A model generated the notes under the pieces. It worked only from the letters and a program-made list of their open reading frames with translations. It had not been told where the DNA came from and ran no database searches. Source: Dryomyza anilis (taxonomy: Eukaryota; Arthropoda; Insecta; Diptera; Dryomyzidae). From it: a DNA stretch of 64,000 nucleotides. Every line of letters starts with the position of its first letter. Positions within the stretch are counted from its first letter, which is position 1. Below, one piece after another: positions 55,191 to 64,000 of the stretch. Where the stretch lies: positions 68,986,680 through 69,050,679 of the forward strand of contig OX638135.1 in the NCBI GenBank assembly GCA_951804985.1. The letters run 5' to 3'. The translations under genes and the position numbers were made by a program.

Positions 55191-55480
55191 GTTCGCGAAG
55201 TTCTGTTGAGAAACGACTGGACTACGAAGGGGTGGGCTTGGTTTGATGCCCTAGTAGAATGAGAGAGCAAACGGCTGAATTGTCCAACTGTTGGACCAAA
55301 GATATTCTCATGGGCCACCTTGGCATTAAAATCGCCAATCACAACTTTGGTGTCGTGTCGGGGACAGCGCTGATAGGCTTCGACGAGGTGCTCAGAGAAA
55401 GTCTCATCGTAAGTTGTCATCGTGTTTTCGGGTCGGTATCCGAGGCATGTTGTCTGTTTTCGTTGAATCGGCTTTTTTTA
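55191..55480 (-). pseudogene. RTE LINE endonuclease fragment
   Basis: The minus frame contains EAYQRCPRHDTKVVIGDFNA, the endonuclease GDFNAK block with its catalytic Asp and Asn, in a context diverged from subfamilies A and B. Broken on both sides. Confidence 0.7.
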
Positions 55481-56030
55481 TATGGCGGGTCACAAGCCCA
55501 ACGCACCACTCCCATTTTGGAGGACCAATATTTCTGTCTCGTTTGTACCCTACCAGACCTGCCACCGGGATTGAAACCCGATCTTCAGCTGGTTGCTCGT
55601 GATAACTGTGTTCATCAACGCTAAGGTGAGACTATGAATTGTATAGGAGATGCTATGGTAACTAACAGAAGTCAATTACTAACATGCGCATGCACTGCAC
55701 CATTTTGATACATGGCACAACATAAAAATGCAAAGAAATCATGTTTTTCTAGTCTTTTATTCATACGAAATTTTACTTTTTGAAAAAATCTAATTTATTT
55801 TGCTTATGTCTCGCCAATCATTTATTTCACGCATAAAAGCAAATTTTTATATTTTAGCGCAAGGTTTTCTGCGTCTAATATCGAAAGGTTAATTTCAGTA
55901 TTTTCTTTTGTTGGAATTCTAAAAATAAAAGAATACCAAAACGTGTTTTTCACTACCCTACTAAACACTAAATATTAACATAAATGACATAAAAGCAAGG
56001 ACGGATCCAGGGGGAAGAGGGAGAGATCTA
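55481..56030. other. Unassigned DNA
   Basis: Contains a GGCGGGTCACAAGCCCAACG stretch resembling the 5' region of the RTE copy at about 61,545, then AT-rich sequence. No gene recognised. Confidence 0.35.
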
Positions 56031-56084
56031 CCCCCCACCTTTCCAAAAAGCCGCACTTTCGAATTTGTCAACTAAAATAATTGT

Positions 56085-56275
56085 TGTGCCTTTGCAAAAG
56101 TCCGCAATATATAGAGAAAGACACAAAATTTTAAAAAATGCGCTCAATTTACAGAATTTTTGCTGCCTTACAAAAAGCCGCAATATATAGAGAAAGGCAC
56201 AAAATTTTTAAAACAGCACATAATTTACAAAATGTTTGCGCCTTTAGGAAAGGTCGCAAAATATAGAAAATTTTG
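56085..56275. repeat. About 75 bp tandem repeat, 2.5 units
   Basis: Units start CCTTTGCAAAAGTCCGCAAT, CCTTACAAAAAGCCGCAATA and CCTTTAGGAAAGGTCGCAAA, each continuing ATATAGAGAAAG-like and ACAAAATTTT-like sequence. Diverged by 15-25 percent by eye. Confidence 0.7.
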
Positions 56276-56354
56276 CATCTTTCTTTACATCTACTATATA
56301 TCTTATATTTTACAATATATTTGTGAATGTATGAATTAGAGATGGCACGAGAGT

Positions 56355-57247
56355 GAATTTTGACTACCTCATGCTAACGAAAGAATTTTTCTAATCACGC
56401 ACACTCACTCACAATCACGTTAGTAAAATTAACATTCAATTACGCGTGATCACGTGTAAAATCTTTGAGAATTGTCCCTGGAAAAATTATCTCTTGAAAA
56501 GAATTATCAAGAAAAAAATATTCCGGGGTAGCATTTAAAAGGGATGAATGAACTTTGGGAACAACTATTTTTGAAGCGATTTTTTTGGTTACTACATTTA
56601 TAACTCGAATAAAAACAAGACCCCACACGAACCTCTGGAACAAACTAAACTTTATAAACAAAATGAAGTCAATACAGATTTATCATGTATAGTTGAAATT
56701 AAAAATTCTATTTTTTACAAAAATTGGTGTATCGAAAAAAAATGTGTTCTATGTCCATTTCCATGAACTTTCGTATGAAACCAAGCCAAAACTATTGACA
56801 TGACCCCATAAAAATTTACTATTCCATCCTAAGTACGGCCGGTTTGGCAGGGCTTTGATCATTTGTTGACTGAAACCTTGCAACTTATTCTGAGTTGAAG
56901 AAGGGCTGGGTATATGACGGTCGGTTATTAAGGGTTTGATTTATTATAGTTCTGCCTTCTCAACGCCTTCTGAGTTCAAGGAGTGGCCCTACTTGTTCTG
57001 TAAAATATAGAAAAATCGCAAAAAATTAAAAGTGATATTTTTTATTTTATGAAATATTCGACTCACTGATACTCACGAAAAAATTGTACTCACGCACACT
57101 CACTCACGGTATTTTTTGGTCTACTCACACTCACTTACAATCACATGAGCAAAGTTAGGATTCAATCACAATCACGCGTGATTCAATCACAACCACGCGT
57201 GAGTCACGTGAATCACGCGTGATCCACGTGAATCACGCTCATCTCTA
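56355..57247. mobile_element. hAT-type MITE with TCACGTGA arrays (copy 2)
   Basis: Begins TAGAGATGGCACGAGAGTGA and ends CACGCTCATCTCTA. Flanks GTATGAAT and GTTTGTAT agree at six of eight positions, a decayed 8 bp duplication. The interior is homologous to 20,877-22,043, including the GACCCCACACGAACCTCTGG region. Confidence 0.78.
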
Positions 57248-57544
57248 GTTTGTATGTTGGTTAAAAAGTATTAAAGCCTTAAACATCATTGCAGTTGCAA
57301 ATTATTCAAGTCAAATATTTGACACTTTTTGTGATATTTAGAAAAATTAATAGTTTTGCTACAAAAGCATTAATTTCTGTGGAATATGTGAATATTTGCA
57401 GCAATGCTACCTATTTCTCTAGTAGTTGCTGTGAATATACTACAAATATGAAATTTTTCGTGATGTTAATAAGAAACATCTCAAAAATAATACTAAATAC
57501 AAATTCTTTAAACTTTTGCTGCAAATTTATTTGTATTTCCTGCA
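57248..57544. other. AT-rich DNA, nothing recognised
   Basis: Frames across it have no known motif. Confidence 0.35.
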
Positions 57545-57860
57545 TATTGGAATTGTTAAATCGAGTAGTATTTTGGTTGAAGCAACACTCTCATAAACAT
57601 TATGTTTTCTTATGTATGTATGTATGTATGTATGTATGTATGTATGTAGACGTCTAAACTGCAGAGTATAGGCTATATCTCGGTGAGGTTGGTGGATTGG
57701 GCGTGGCACCTGCCATAAATTAAAAACACAATTTATCAGCAATTGGGATAACAAATTTAATGAAATTATGGTCAGCGTTATTATTATTCATTCTAAACAG
57801 TCTCGCCGAATGTGGGCGGAACTGGACCACATGGCGTGGAACGCCCCATTGAAGGTACAT
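57545..57860. repeat. Repeat segment, inverted copy of 36,655-37,010
   Basis: Carries a (GTAT)n run at about 57,612-57,648, GGATTGGGCGTGGCACCTGC and the GGCGTGGAACGCCCCATTGA palindrome. Order and spacing mirror 36,655-37,010. Confidence 0.7.
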
Positions 57861-58045
57861 TTTTCATTTGTGTATGTCAACAATTATTATATGACGGCTT
57901 TAATTTACAAAATAATAAAACAATGCGCAGTGTTGCATAATAATTCACTCCAAACTTGCCAATAGAGATACCTCTGTTATACATTTTCTACTTTTATTTT
58001 AATTTCAAATAATAACAATAAAATTTCATTAATATTCGATTCAAT

Positions 58046-58310
58046 AAGAATACGAAAATTAAACATTTATATATTTTTAAAATATTTAATTTATTATTGT
58101 CCTATCGAAAAGTTATCAAAATGATGAAAAAGTTAGCAAGTTACCAAGCTGACAAAAAGTTACCATTTTTGGTTGTAAGTTTCCAAGAGTGGCAACCATG
58201 TAGACAACCACAACTTCGAAGTTGTGAAGGATTTCGTCAACCTAGGTACCAACATCAAAGAAAGCAACGTCAGTCTGGAGATTAGCAGAATAATAATTCT
58301 TGCCAACCAG
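58046..58310. repeat. Unoccupied paralogue of the Polinton target site
   Basis: Reverse complement of the two Polinton flanks joined together: 58,046-58,207 matches 53,681-53,851, and 58,208-58,310 matches 37,894-37,990. The junction reads GACAACCACAACTTCGAAGT with no Polinton. It lets the target be read as GTGGTT, or GTTGTT in the occupied copy. The 3' part encodes the same RTE scrap ([19 protein letters not shown]). Confidence 0.85.
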
Positions 58311-58385
58311 GGGCGGATCCAGACGTCGTTCTTAGAGGGGACGATTTTGAAAAATTACATATATATATATGATCATTTTTTAAAT
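58311..58385. mobile_element. Palindromic-element half (CAGGGGCGGATCC tip)
   Basis: Tip and arm of the palindromic element seen complete at 37,779-37,893, here leading into a long (TA)n tract instead of the second arm. It interrupts the RTE scrap after ILANQ/ITLANQ at the same base as at 37,893 and 61,899. Confidence 0.65.
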
Positions 58386-58510
<125 letters not shown>

Positions 58511-58529
58511 TTACTTACTTAAATGGCCC

Positions 58530-60092
58530 TTACAACCGTGGATCGGTTTTGGCCGCCGAGATGAAGCCGCGCCAGTCGGATCTGCTTTGCGCGCGCTGAC
58601 GCCAGTTAGAAATACCAAGCGTTGCCAGGTTGTCCTCAACTTGGTCTTTCCTACGCAGATTTGGACGCCCTCTTCTACGTTGTCCACCTTCGAGTTTCGA
58701 TTCAAGCACCTTCTTGGCTGGAGTGTTTTCATCCATTCGTTCGACATGACCTAGCCAGCGAAGCCGCTGGATCTTGATGCGCTTGACTATGTCAATGTCG
58801 TCGAATAGCTCATACAGCTCGTGGTTCATCCTGATTCGATACTCGTTAGCAAAGCAGATAGGGCCAAAGATTTTACGGAGAATCTTTCTCTCGAACGCTC
58901 CCAGTACTCTCTCATCGGTGGTGGCCAGCGTCCATGTTTCTGCACCATAAAGTAGGACGGGCATGATGAGTGACTTGTAGAGCGTTATTTTTGTCCGGCG
59001 AGAGAGGGCTCTGCTTCTCAATTGCCTACTGAGCCCAAAGTAGCACCTGTTGGCAAGAGTTATTCTCCGTTTGATCTCCAGGCTGACGTCGTTGTTGCTG
59101 TTTACGCTGGATCCCAGATAGACGAAGTCCTTCACAATGTCGAACTTGTGGGTGTCAAAATCAGCTTTTTGTCCAAGACGCACGGACTCTTTTTTGCTTG
59201 TTGACACAAGGAACTTCGTCTTGTCCTCGTTCACCGCTAGACCCATTCGACGCGACTCTTTCTCCAATCTGGAGAATGCTGCGCTGACTGCTCGTGTGCT
59301 CCTGCCAATGATATCAATATCGTCGGCATATGCGAGCAGCATGACACTTTTGTTGAGGATAGTGCCGCTTTGACGGAGTTCGGCAGCTCGAACTATTTTC
59401 TCCTTCAATAAGTTAAAAAAGTCGCACGATAGGGAGTCACCCTGTCTGAAACCTCGTTCGGTATGAAATGGCTCGGAGAGGTCTTTTCCTATTCTCACTG
59501 AGCAACGTGTGTTGCTCAGGGTCATCCTGCAAAGCCTTATAAGTTTCGCAGGTATACCGAACTCAGACATTGCGGCGTATAATCGTTCCCTTATCGGAGT
59601 GTCGAAGGCGGCTTTATAGTCGACTAATAGGTGGTAGGTGTCGATCTGTTTTTCTAGGGTCTTTTCCTGGATTAGGCGCAATGTGAAAATCTGGTCTATG
59701 GTGGACTTTCCAGGTCTGAAGCCGCACTGATAAGGTCCAATCAGTCTGTTGACGATGGGCTTCAGTCTTTCACATAATACGCTCGATAGAACCTTGTATG
59801 CGATATTGAGTAGGCTGATCCCACGGTAGTTGGCGCAGATAGTGGGATCCCCTTTCTTAAGGATTGGGCAGAGTACACTGAGGTTCCAGTCACTTGGCAT
59901 GCTTTCATCCGACCATATTCTGCTTACGAGCTCGTGCATGCTCTCTATTAGCTCTTCGCCTCCGGTCTTAAACAATTCAGCAGGCAGGCCATCAGCACCT
60001 GCGGCTTTGTTGTTTTTCAGCCGAGCAATGGCTGTTCTGACCTCGTCATGGTCGGGTGGCGGAATCTCAACGTCGTCATCAAGTACTGGGTT
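58530..60092 (-). pseudogene. RTE reverse transcriptase region
   Basis: A 481-codon open frame (59,975-58,530 from its first Met; open upstream to about 60,090). Blocks: ANYRGISLLNIAYKVLSS, GFRPGKSTIDQIFTLR, DYKAAFDTP (first catalytic Asp), GFRQGDSLS, LLAYADDIDIIG (YADD pair), FLVSTSKKES, YGAETWTL and the C-terminal [14 protein letters not shown]. All RT catalytic residues are present. It is out of frame with the endonuclease part because one G of a GGGG run is missing at about 60,088-60,091, compared with 5,956 and 15,291. That single base is the main defect. Confidence 0.9.
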
Positions 60093-61570
60093 GCCGGGTT
60101 TGCTTCTCTATCGGTGGAATTGAGGTCATCATCACCGGTCAGCAGTTTAGAGAAGTGATCCCTCCATATTTTCAGTGTGCTCTGGATATCTGTCACTAGA
60201 TTTCCGTTCTCATCTTTACAGGAAGAGGCTCCGGATTTTGAACCTCCGGCTAGGCGTCTTATTTTCTCGAAGAATTTTCGAGCCTCATTCCTGTCCCCAT
60301 GCATCTCAATCTCCTCACACTCACGTCTTTCTGCCTCGCTTTTTTTACGCCTGAAAAGACGTCTCTCTTCCCTCCTCTTCTCTTTGTATCGCTCCTTCGC
60401 AGCTCGCGTAGCTACTGACTGCAGGGTGGATTTGTACGCAGCGTCTTTCTCTGCAGTGGCCGCGCGACACTCTTGGTCATACCACTGATTCCTCAGGGGG
60501 CGTTGGAATCCAAGCACCTCTTCGGCAGCCGTACGCATAGAGCAGGAGATATGATTCCACTGCGCGCTTATATCATCGAGAGGAGGAGTGCTTTGTCTAA
60601 GCAGGTGTGAGAGTCGAGTGGAAAAGGCTTGCGTTGTCTGTTGTGATTGCAGCTTTCCGACGTCTAGCTTTCTCTGCGTTTGGTTCCGTACGTTCTTCGC
60701 AGCGCTTAAGCGTGTGCGGACCTTGGCTGCTACAAGGTAATGATCCGAGTCCATATTGGCACCTCGGATAGTGCGTACGTCCATCACGCTTGAAGCGTGC
60801 CTTCCGTCAATCACAACGTGATCAATTTGATTTCGAGTTTTTTGATCGGGCGACAACCATGTGGCCTTGTGGATATCGAAATGTTCGAATCTAGTGCTAC
60901 TAACTACCATGTTTCGTGCTGCGGCGAAGTCGATTAGCCTCGTTCCGTTATCGGAAGTGTTGGCATGGAGGCTAAATTTTCCGATTGTGGGACAATAGAT
61001 GGCTTCTCTGTCCACCTTGGCGTTAAAATCGCCTAGCACGATTTTGATATCGTGGCGGGGGCAGCGCTCGTATGCGTTGTCTAGGCGCTCGTAGAAGCGC
61101 TCTTTTGTCTCGTCATCTTTCTCGTTCGTCGGAGCGTGTGCACAAATTAGGCTGATATGGAAATATTTAGCCTTGATGCGGATTGTTGCGAGCCTTTCGT
61201 CCACGGGCGTGAACCTAGAGACAAGGTGGCGGAGTCTCTTGCCGACCACAAATCCACATCCAAATTCGTGTCTCTCCGCATGGCAGCTGTAGTAGATATC
61301 ACAGGACGCTTGTTTCGAACAGCCCTGTCCCGTCCATCGCATCTCCTGGATAGCGGTGATGTCAGCCTTATATTTTTCGAGGACATCTGGATAGAGGCAC
61401 CTTCCCTATAAAGGGTCCGGACATTCCAGGTGCATATCCGTAAATCATGGTCCCTAAAACGTTTGCGTGGGTCGTCATCGTTGTAATCGGTCGTTATCCG
61501 AGGCTTCTTTTTTGTTTTCATTGGGCGCATAGGTTTTTTCCGTGGTGGGACCCAAACCCAACGCACGAAC
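60090..61570 (-). pseudogene. RTE APE-type endonuclease and linker
   Basis: Reading from 61,566: a basic start, then LRICTWNVRTLYREG (first endonuclease block), a frame change near 61,395 with loss of a few residues, then YKADITAIQEMRWTG (catalytic Glu), VLGDFNAKVDR (Asp and Asn), RNQIDHVVIDGR and DSDHYLVAAKVR (final Asp-His). A linker with KERYKEKRREERRLFRRKKS follows. The active-site residues are intact. The endonuclease nicks target DNA and primes reverse transcription; RTE elements favour AT-rich targets, fitting the (TA)n site. Confidence 0.88.
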
Positions 61571-61814
61571 CCTCACTCTGAGGGAGATGCTCGCCACTCA
61601 CTTTAGCCGACTTCTACACCGGGTGGTGTAGAGCGCCGTTTCCAGGGACTTCCACGAGGAGGACTTCCACCGAAGTGGAGGTGTCACCATTTGACAATTT
61701 GTCAATTCTGGTGACCAGTGAGTTGACTTGAGACGACACCGACAAGGATTGCGCTGGCTTCGCCATGTTGAAGCACTCAGACACGTTGCCTTGTGATAAT
61801 CGCCCCCATAGTCC

Positions 61815-61817
<3 letters not shown>
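61571..61817 (-). other. RTE 5' region
   Basis: GC-rich leader upstream of the endonuclease frame. It holds a short open frame starting MAKPAQSLSVSSQVNSLVTR that ends about 50 codons later. This could be a small ORF1 or a 5' UTR. An inverted pair GGACTTCCACGAGG / CCTCCACTTCGGTGGAAGTCC lies inside. Confidence 0.45.

Positions 61818-61818
<1 letters not shown>

Positions 61819-61873
<55 letters not shown>
61819..61873. repeat. (TA)n microsatellite at the RTE 5' end
   Basis: About 27 TA units directly against the LINE 5' end. Confidence 0.95.
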
Positions 61874-61876
<3 letters not shown>

Positions 61877-61975
61877 CAGAATAATAACTCTTGCCAACCA
61901 GGGGCGGATCCAGACGTCGTTCTTAGAGGGGACGATTTTGAAAAATGACATATATATATATATGATCATTTTTTA

Positions 61976-62022
<47 letters not shown>
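61874..62022. repeat. Direct repeat of 58,277-58,430
   Basis: Starts TTAGCAGAATAATAACTCTTG, then the CAGGGGCGGATCC tip and arm and another (TA)n (61,978-62,022). This is the same sequence, in the same orientation, as on the other side of the RTE copy. Confidence 0.85.
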
Positions 62023-62026
<4 letters not shown>

Positions 62027-62505
62027 CACTGCGAAGCACGGGTCCAGTTGAACGCTTTCGCGTAGAATTCTACCCCGTAGACTTTTTTTCTAGTAGAAGT
62101 TTTAGTGTGAGGAGTTTTATTGTGGTTTAAGTGTGATGAATTTAGTGTGGTGAGTTTTGGTGTGGTTAGTTTTGTGGTGAATTTTAGTGTGGTAAGTTTC
62201 GATGTGGTTGTATATCGTAGGTGTCATGCCCAACCCACCAATCTCATCAAGATATAGCCTATTCTCTGCCCAGACCCAACAGACATATTGTGTCAAAATT
62301 ATATTTATTTCAGTTCAACCGTTTTGACTTCTATTCGGAACATATTTAGATGTGGTGAGTTTGGTGTAGATAGATTAAGTAAGAGGAGTAACATCGAATT
62401 TTTAATGTTTAATTGAAATCGATAACATTAGGGCTGAGATATAGCGTTCTGAATTAAAAAATAAAAATGAGAGCAAAAGTGGACATGGTCAAAGAAAACT
62501 ATATA
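62023..62505. repeat. AGTGTGGTGAGTTT-type dispersed repeat
   Basis: Begins CACTGCGAAGCACGGGTCC and continues with T/G-rich units as at 36,420. It includes a CCCAACCCACCAATCTCATC segment related to 36,825. Confidence 0.55.
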
Positions 62506-62901
62506 GTGACCTTCTCCTGGGTCTGTAGGATACATATTCCAAATCTTAATGAAACCCGTGCAGAGAATTCATGTTTAGTTTTGATGTGGTTAATTTTTAT
62601 TTGGTGAGTTTTGGTGTGGTGAGTTTAGTATGATGAGATAAAGTAAGATGAGTAACATACAACTTTAAAGTTTAGTTCAAATCGATAACATTAGGGTTGA
62701 GATATAGCGTATTGAATTCTTGAGTTCTATGGGAGGTGCCACTCCCCTTTGTCCAAACTGGTTTATTCATGACTTAGGATACTCCATGGACATTACATCA
62801 TAGTAATGCAAATTTTCAGAAAAATACGTTTAGCGGTTTTGCCATGAATTTGAAATATACACTAAAAAAAAAGAAAAATGGGCGAAAAAGTGGGCATGGT
62901 C
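62506..62901. repeat. Direct repeat unit 1 (1.1 kb spacing)
   Basis: Starts GTGACCTTCTCCTGGGTCTG and is identical by eye to 63,606-64,000 except for one A in a poly-A run. Non-coding; contains GGGAGGTGCCACTCCCCTTT. Confidence 0.93.
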
Positions 62902-63447
62902 AACGAAAACTATATAGTCTCCTTCTCTTGGGTCTGTAGAATATATATTCCAAATTTTAAGAAAATCCGTGTATAGATGTTTGCATAGCGCACAAACAAA
63001 CAAATAAACGGAAAATATTAAATAAAACACTAATATGTTCTAATATTTAGTTTTAAATACTCGAATAATATTAATATTAGTAGTCATAATTTTAAATATT
63101 TTAGTTTTTACATAATTATATAAACTCATTTGAAAGGTGATGAATTGGTTTTTCTAATGGTGTACTCGTTTTCAAAACATTCAATATACAAATAATATAA
63201 ATATAAATAATTTAATATACAAAGAAAGATGTTCAGAAAGGTTTAGATTCTTTTTATACCCTACACTAAGAGTGAAAGGGTATATTCAGTTTGGTACGCC
63301 GTTTGTAACACCCAGAAGGAAGCATCTCCGGTATGGAAAAGTATATATATTCTTGATCAGCATGACCTCCTGAGTCGATTTAGCGATGTCCGTCTGTCCG
63401 TCTGTCTGTCCGTCTGTCTGTCTGTCTGTCCGTCTGTCTGTCTGTCC

Positions 63448-63501
<54 letters not shown>

Positions 63502-63605
63502 CTGTTGAAATCCCTAAGACTTTTAAAATTGAAGAGCTAGATAAATGAAACTTATAACTTAGATTACTAATATACCTACGCTGTATGTGCGTACGCTGTA
63601 TGTGC
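62902..63605. other. Spacer between direct repeats
   Basis: AT-rich at first, then from about 63,255 a segment TACCCTACACTAAGAGTGAA and AACACCCAGAAGGAAGCATC that resembles abundant dipteran repeats preceding (GTCY)n tracts, such as the mini-me/DINE class. No gene. Confidence 0.5.
63388..63505. repeat. (GTCY)n microsatellite
   Basis: About 29 tetramers, GTCT and GTCC mixed. It follows CTGAGTCGATTTAGCGAT, a context known next to (GTCY)n in fly interspersed repeats. Confidence 0.95.
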
Positions 63606-64000
63606 GTGACCTTCTCCTGGGTCTGTAGGATACATATTCCAAATCTTAATGAAACCCGTGCAGAGAATTCATGTTTAGTTTTGATGTGGTTAATTTTTAT
63701 TTGGTGAGTTTTGGTGTGGTGAGTTTAGTATGATGAGATAAAGTAAGATGAGTAACATACAACTTTAAAGTTTAGTTCAAATCGATAACATTAGGGTTGA
63801 GATATAGCGTATTGAATTCTTGAGTTCTATGGGAGGTGCCACTCCCCTTTGTCCAAACTGGTTTATTCATGACTTAGGATACTCCATGGACATTACATCA
63901 TAGTAATGCAAATTTTCAGAAAAATACGTTTAGCGGTTTTGCCATGAATTTGAAATATACACTAAAAAAAAGAAAAATGGGCGAAAAAGTGGGCATGGTC
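63606..64000. repeat. Direct repeat unit 2, cut by the window end
   Basis: Second copy of 62,506-62,901. The repeat may continue past 64,000, so the total period or array length is unknown. Confidence 0.93.

Noticed and set aside
61571..61817. HDV-like ribozyme at the RTE 5' end
   Set aside because: A CATGGCGAAGCC strand resembles J4/2, but I could not find a P1 pairing starting at the element boundary.
63388..63505. (GTCY)n as a coding repeat
   Set aside because: It sits in a known type of fly interspersed repeat and no frame extends usefully beyond it.
62506..64000. Direct repeats as LTRs of a retrotransposon
   Set aside because: No TG..CA ends, primer-binding site, or gag/pol frames in the 700-base spacer.

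Overview
The window is AT-rich animal DNA, most likely from a fly (Diptera, Brachycera). The only clear host gene is the 3' half of a single Eph receptor tyrosine kinase (six coding exons, + strand, 18,319-34,000). Almost everything else is transposon sequence. The fly assignment is inference: the Eph exons read like the insect single-copy Eph, and the elements (RTE, a LOA/R1-like LINE with a DUF4780-type ORF1, Penelope, a Polinton, hAT and piggyBac MITEs, a (GTCY)n repeat) are what one expects in a large fly intron. In Drosophila, Eph lies on the TE-rich dot chromosome; I cannot verify the chromosome here.

Layout. 1-5.9 kb: AT-rich DNA with a hAT-like MITE (567-2,618) and one unexplained GC-richer ORF (3.0-3.4 kb). 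5.9-15.9 kb: a large inverted duplication of degraded RTE LINE plus an unidentified GC-rich element (arms 5,886-7,957 and about 12,497-15,360) around a spacer with a Penelope GIY-YIG fragment, a hAT MITE and a second RTE subfamily. 16.1-16.8 kb: two other LINE fragments. 18.3-19.2 kb: Eph juxtamembrane and most of the kinase domain. 19.2-33.5 kb: one 14.3 kb Eph intron holding hAT, mariner-like and foldback elements, a 608 bp tandem duplication, a direct second copy of the 8.05-12.5 kb block, and a 1.15 kb array of a 7 bp AT repeat inside a foldback element. 33.5-34.0 kb: Eph kinase C-lobe, SAM domain and stop.

37,991-53,680: a Polinton/Maverick with TIRs of about 1.2-1.3 kb, an imperfect 6 bp target duplication, and decayed genes for integrase with chromodomain, packaging ATPase, penton-like and hexon-like capsid proteins, pVI/pX-like minor proteins and an adenain-like protease. 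No protein-primed DNA polymerase B is present. Its left TIR was later split by a 4.93 kb LOA/R1-like LINE with an exact 6 bp duplication, and its ATPase gene by a 369 bp piggyBac-type MITE with a TTAA duplication. An inverted, unoccupied copy of the Polinton target lies at about 58.0-58.3 kb.

54-64 kb: more RTE pieces, another hAT MITE, the best-preserved RTE copy (58,509-61,817, minus strand, two frameshifts), (TA)n tracts, and a 1.1 kb-spaced direct repeat running off the window end. Apart from Eph no host gene is evident. Elements are nested deeply enough to give relative ages: RTE fragment, then palindromic element, then Polinton, then LOA LINE and piggyBac MITE.
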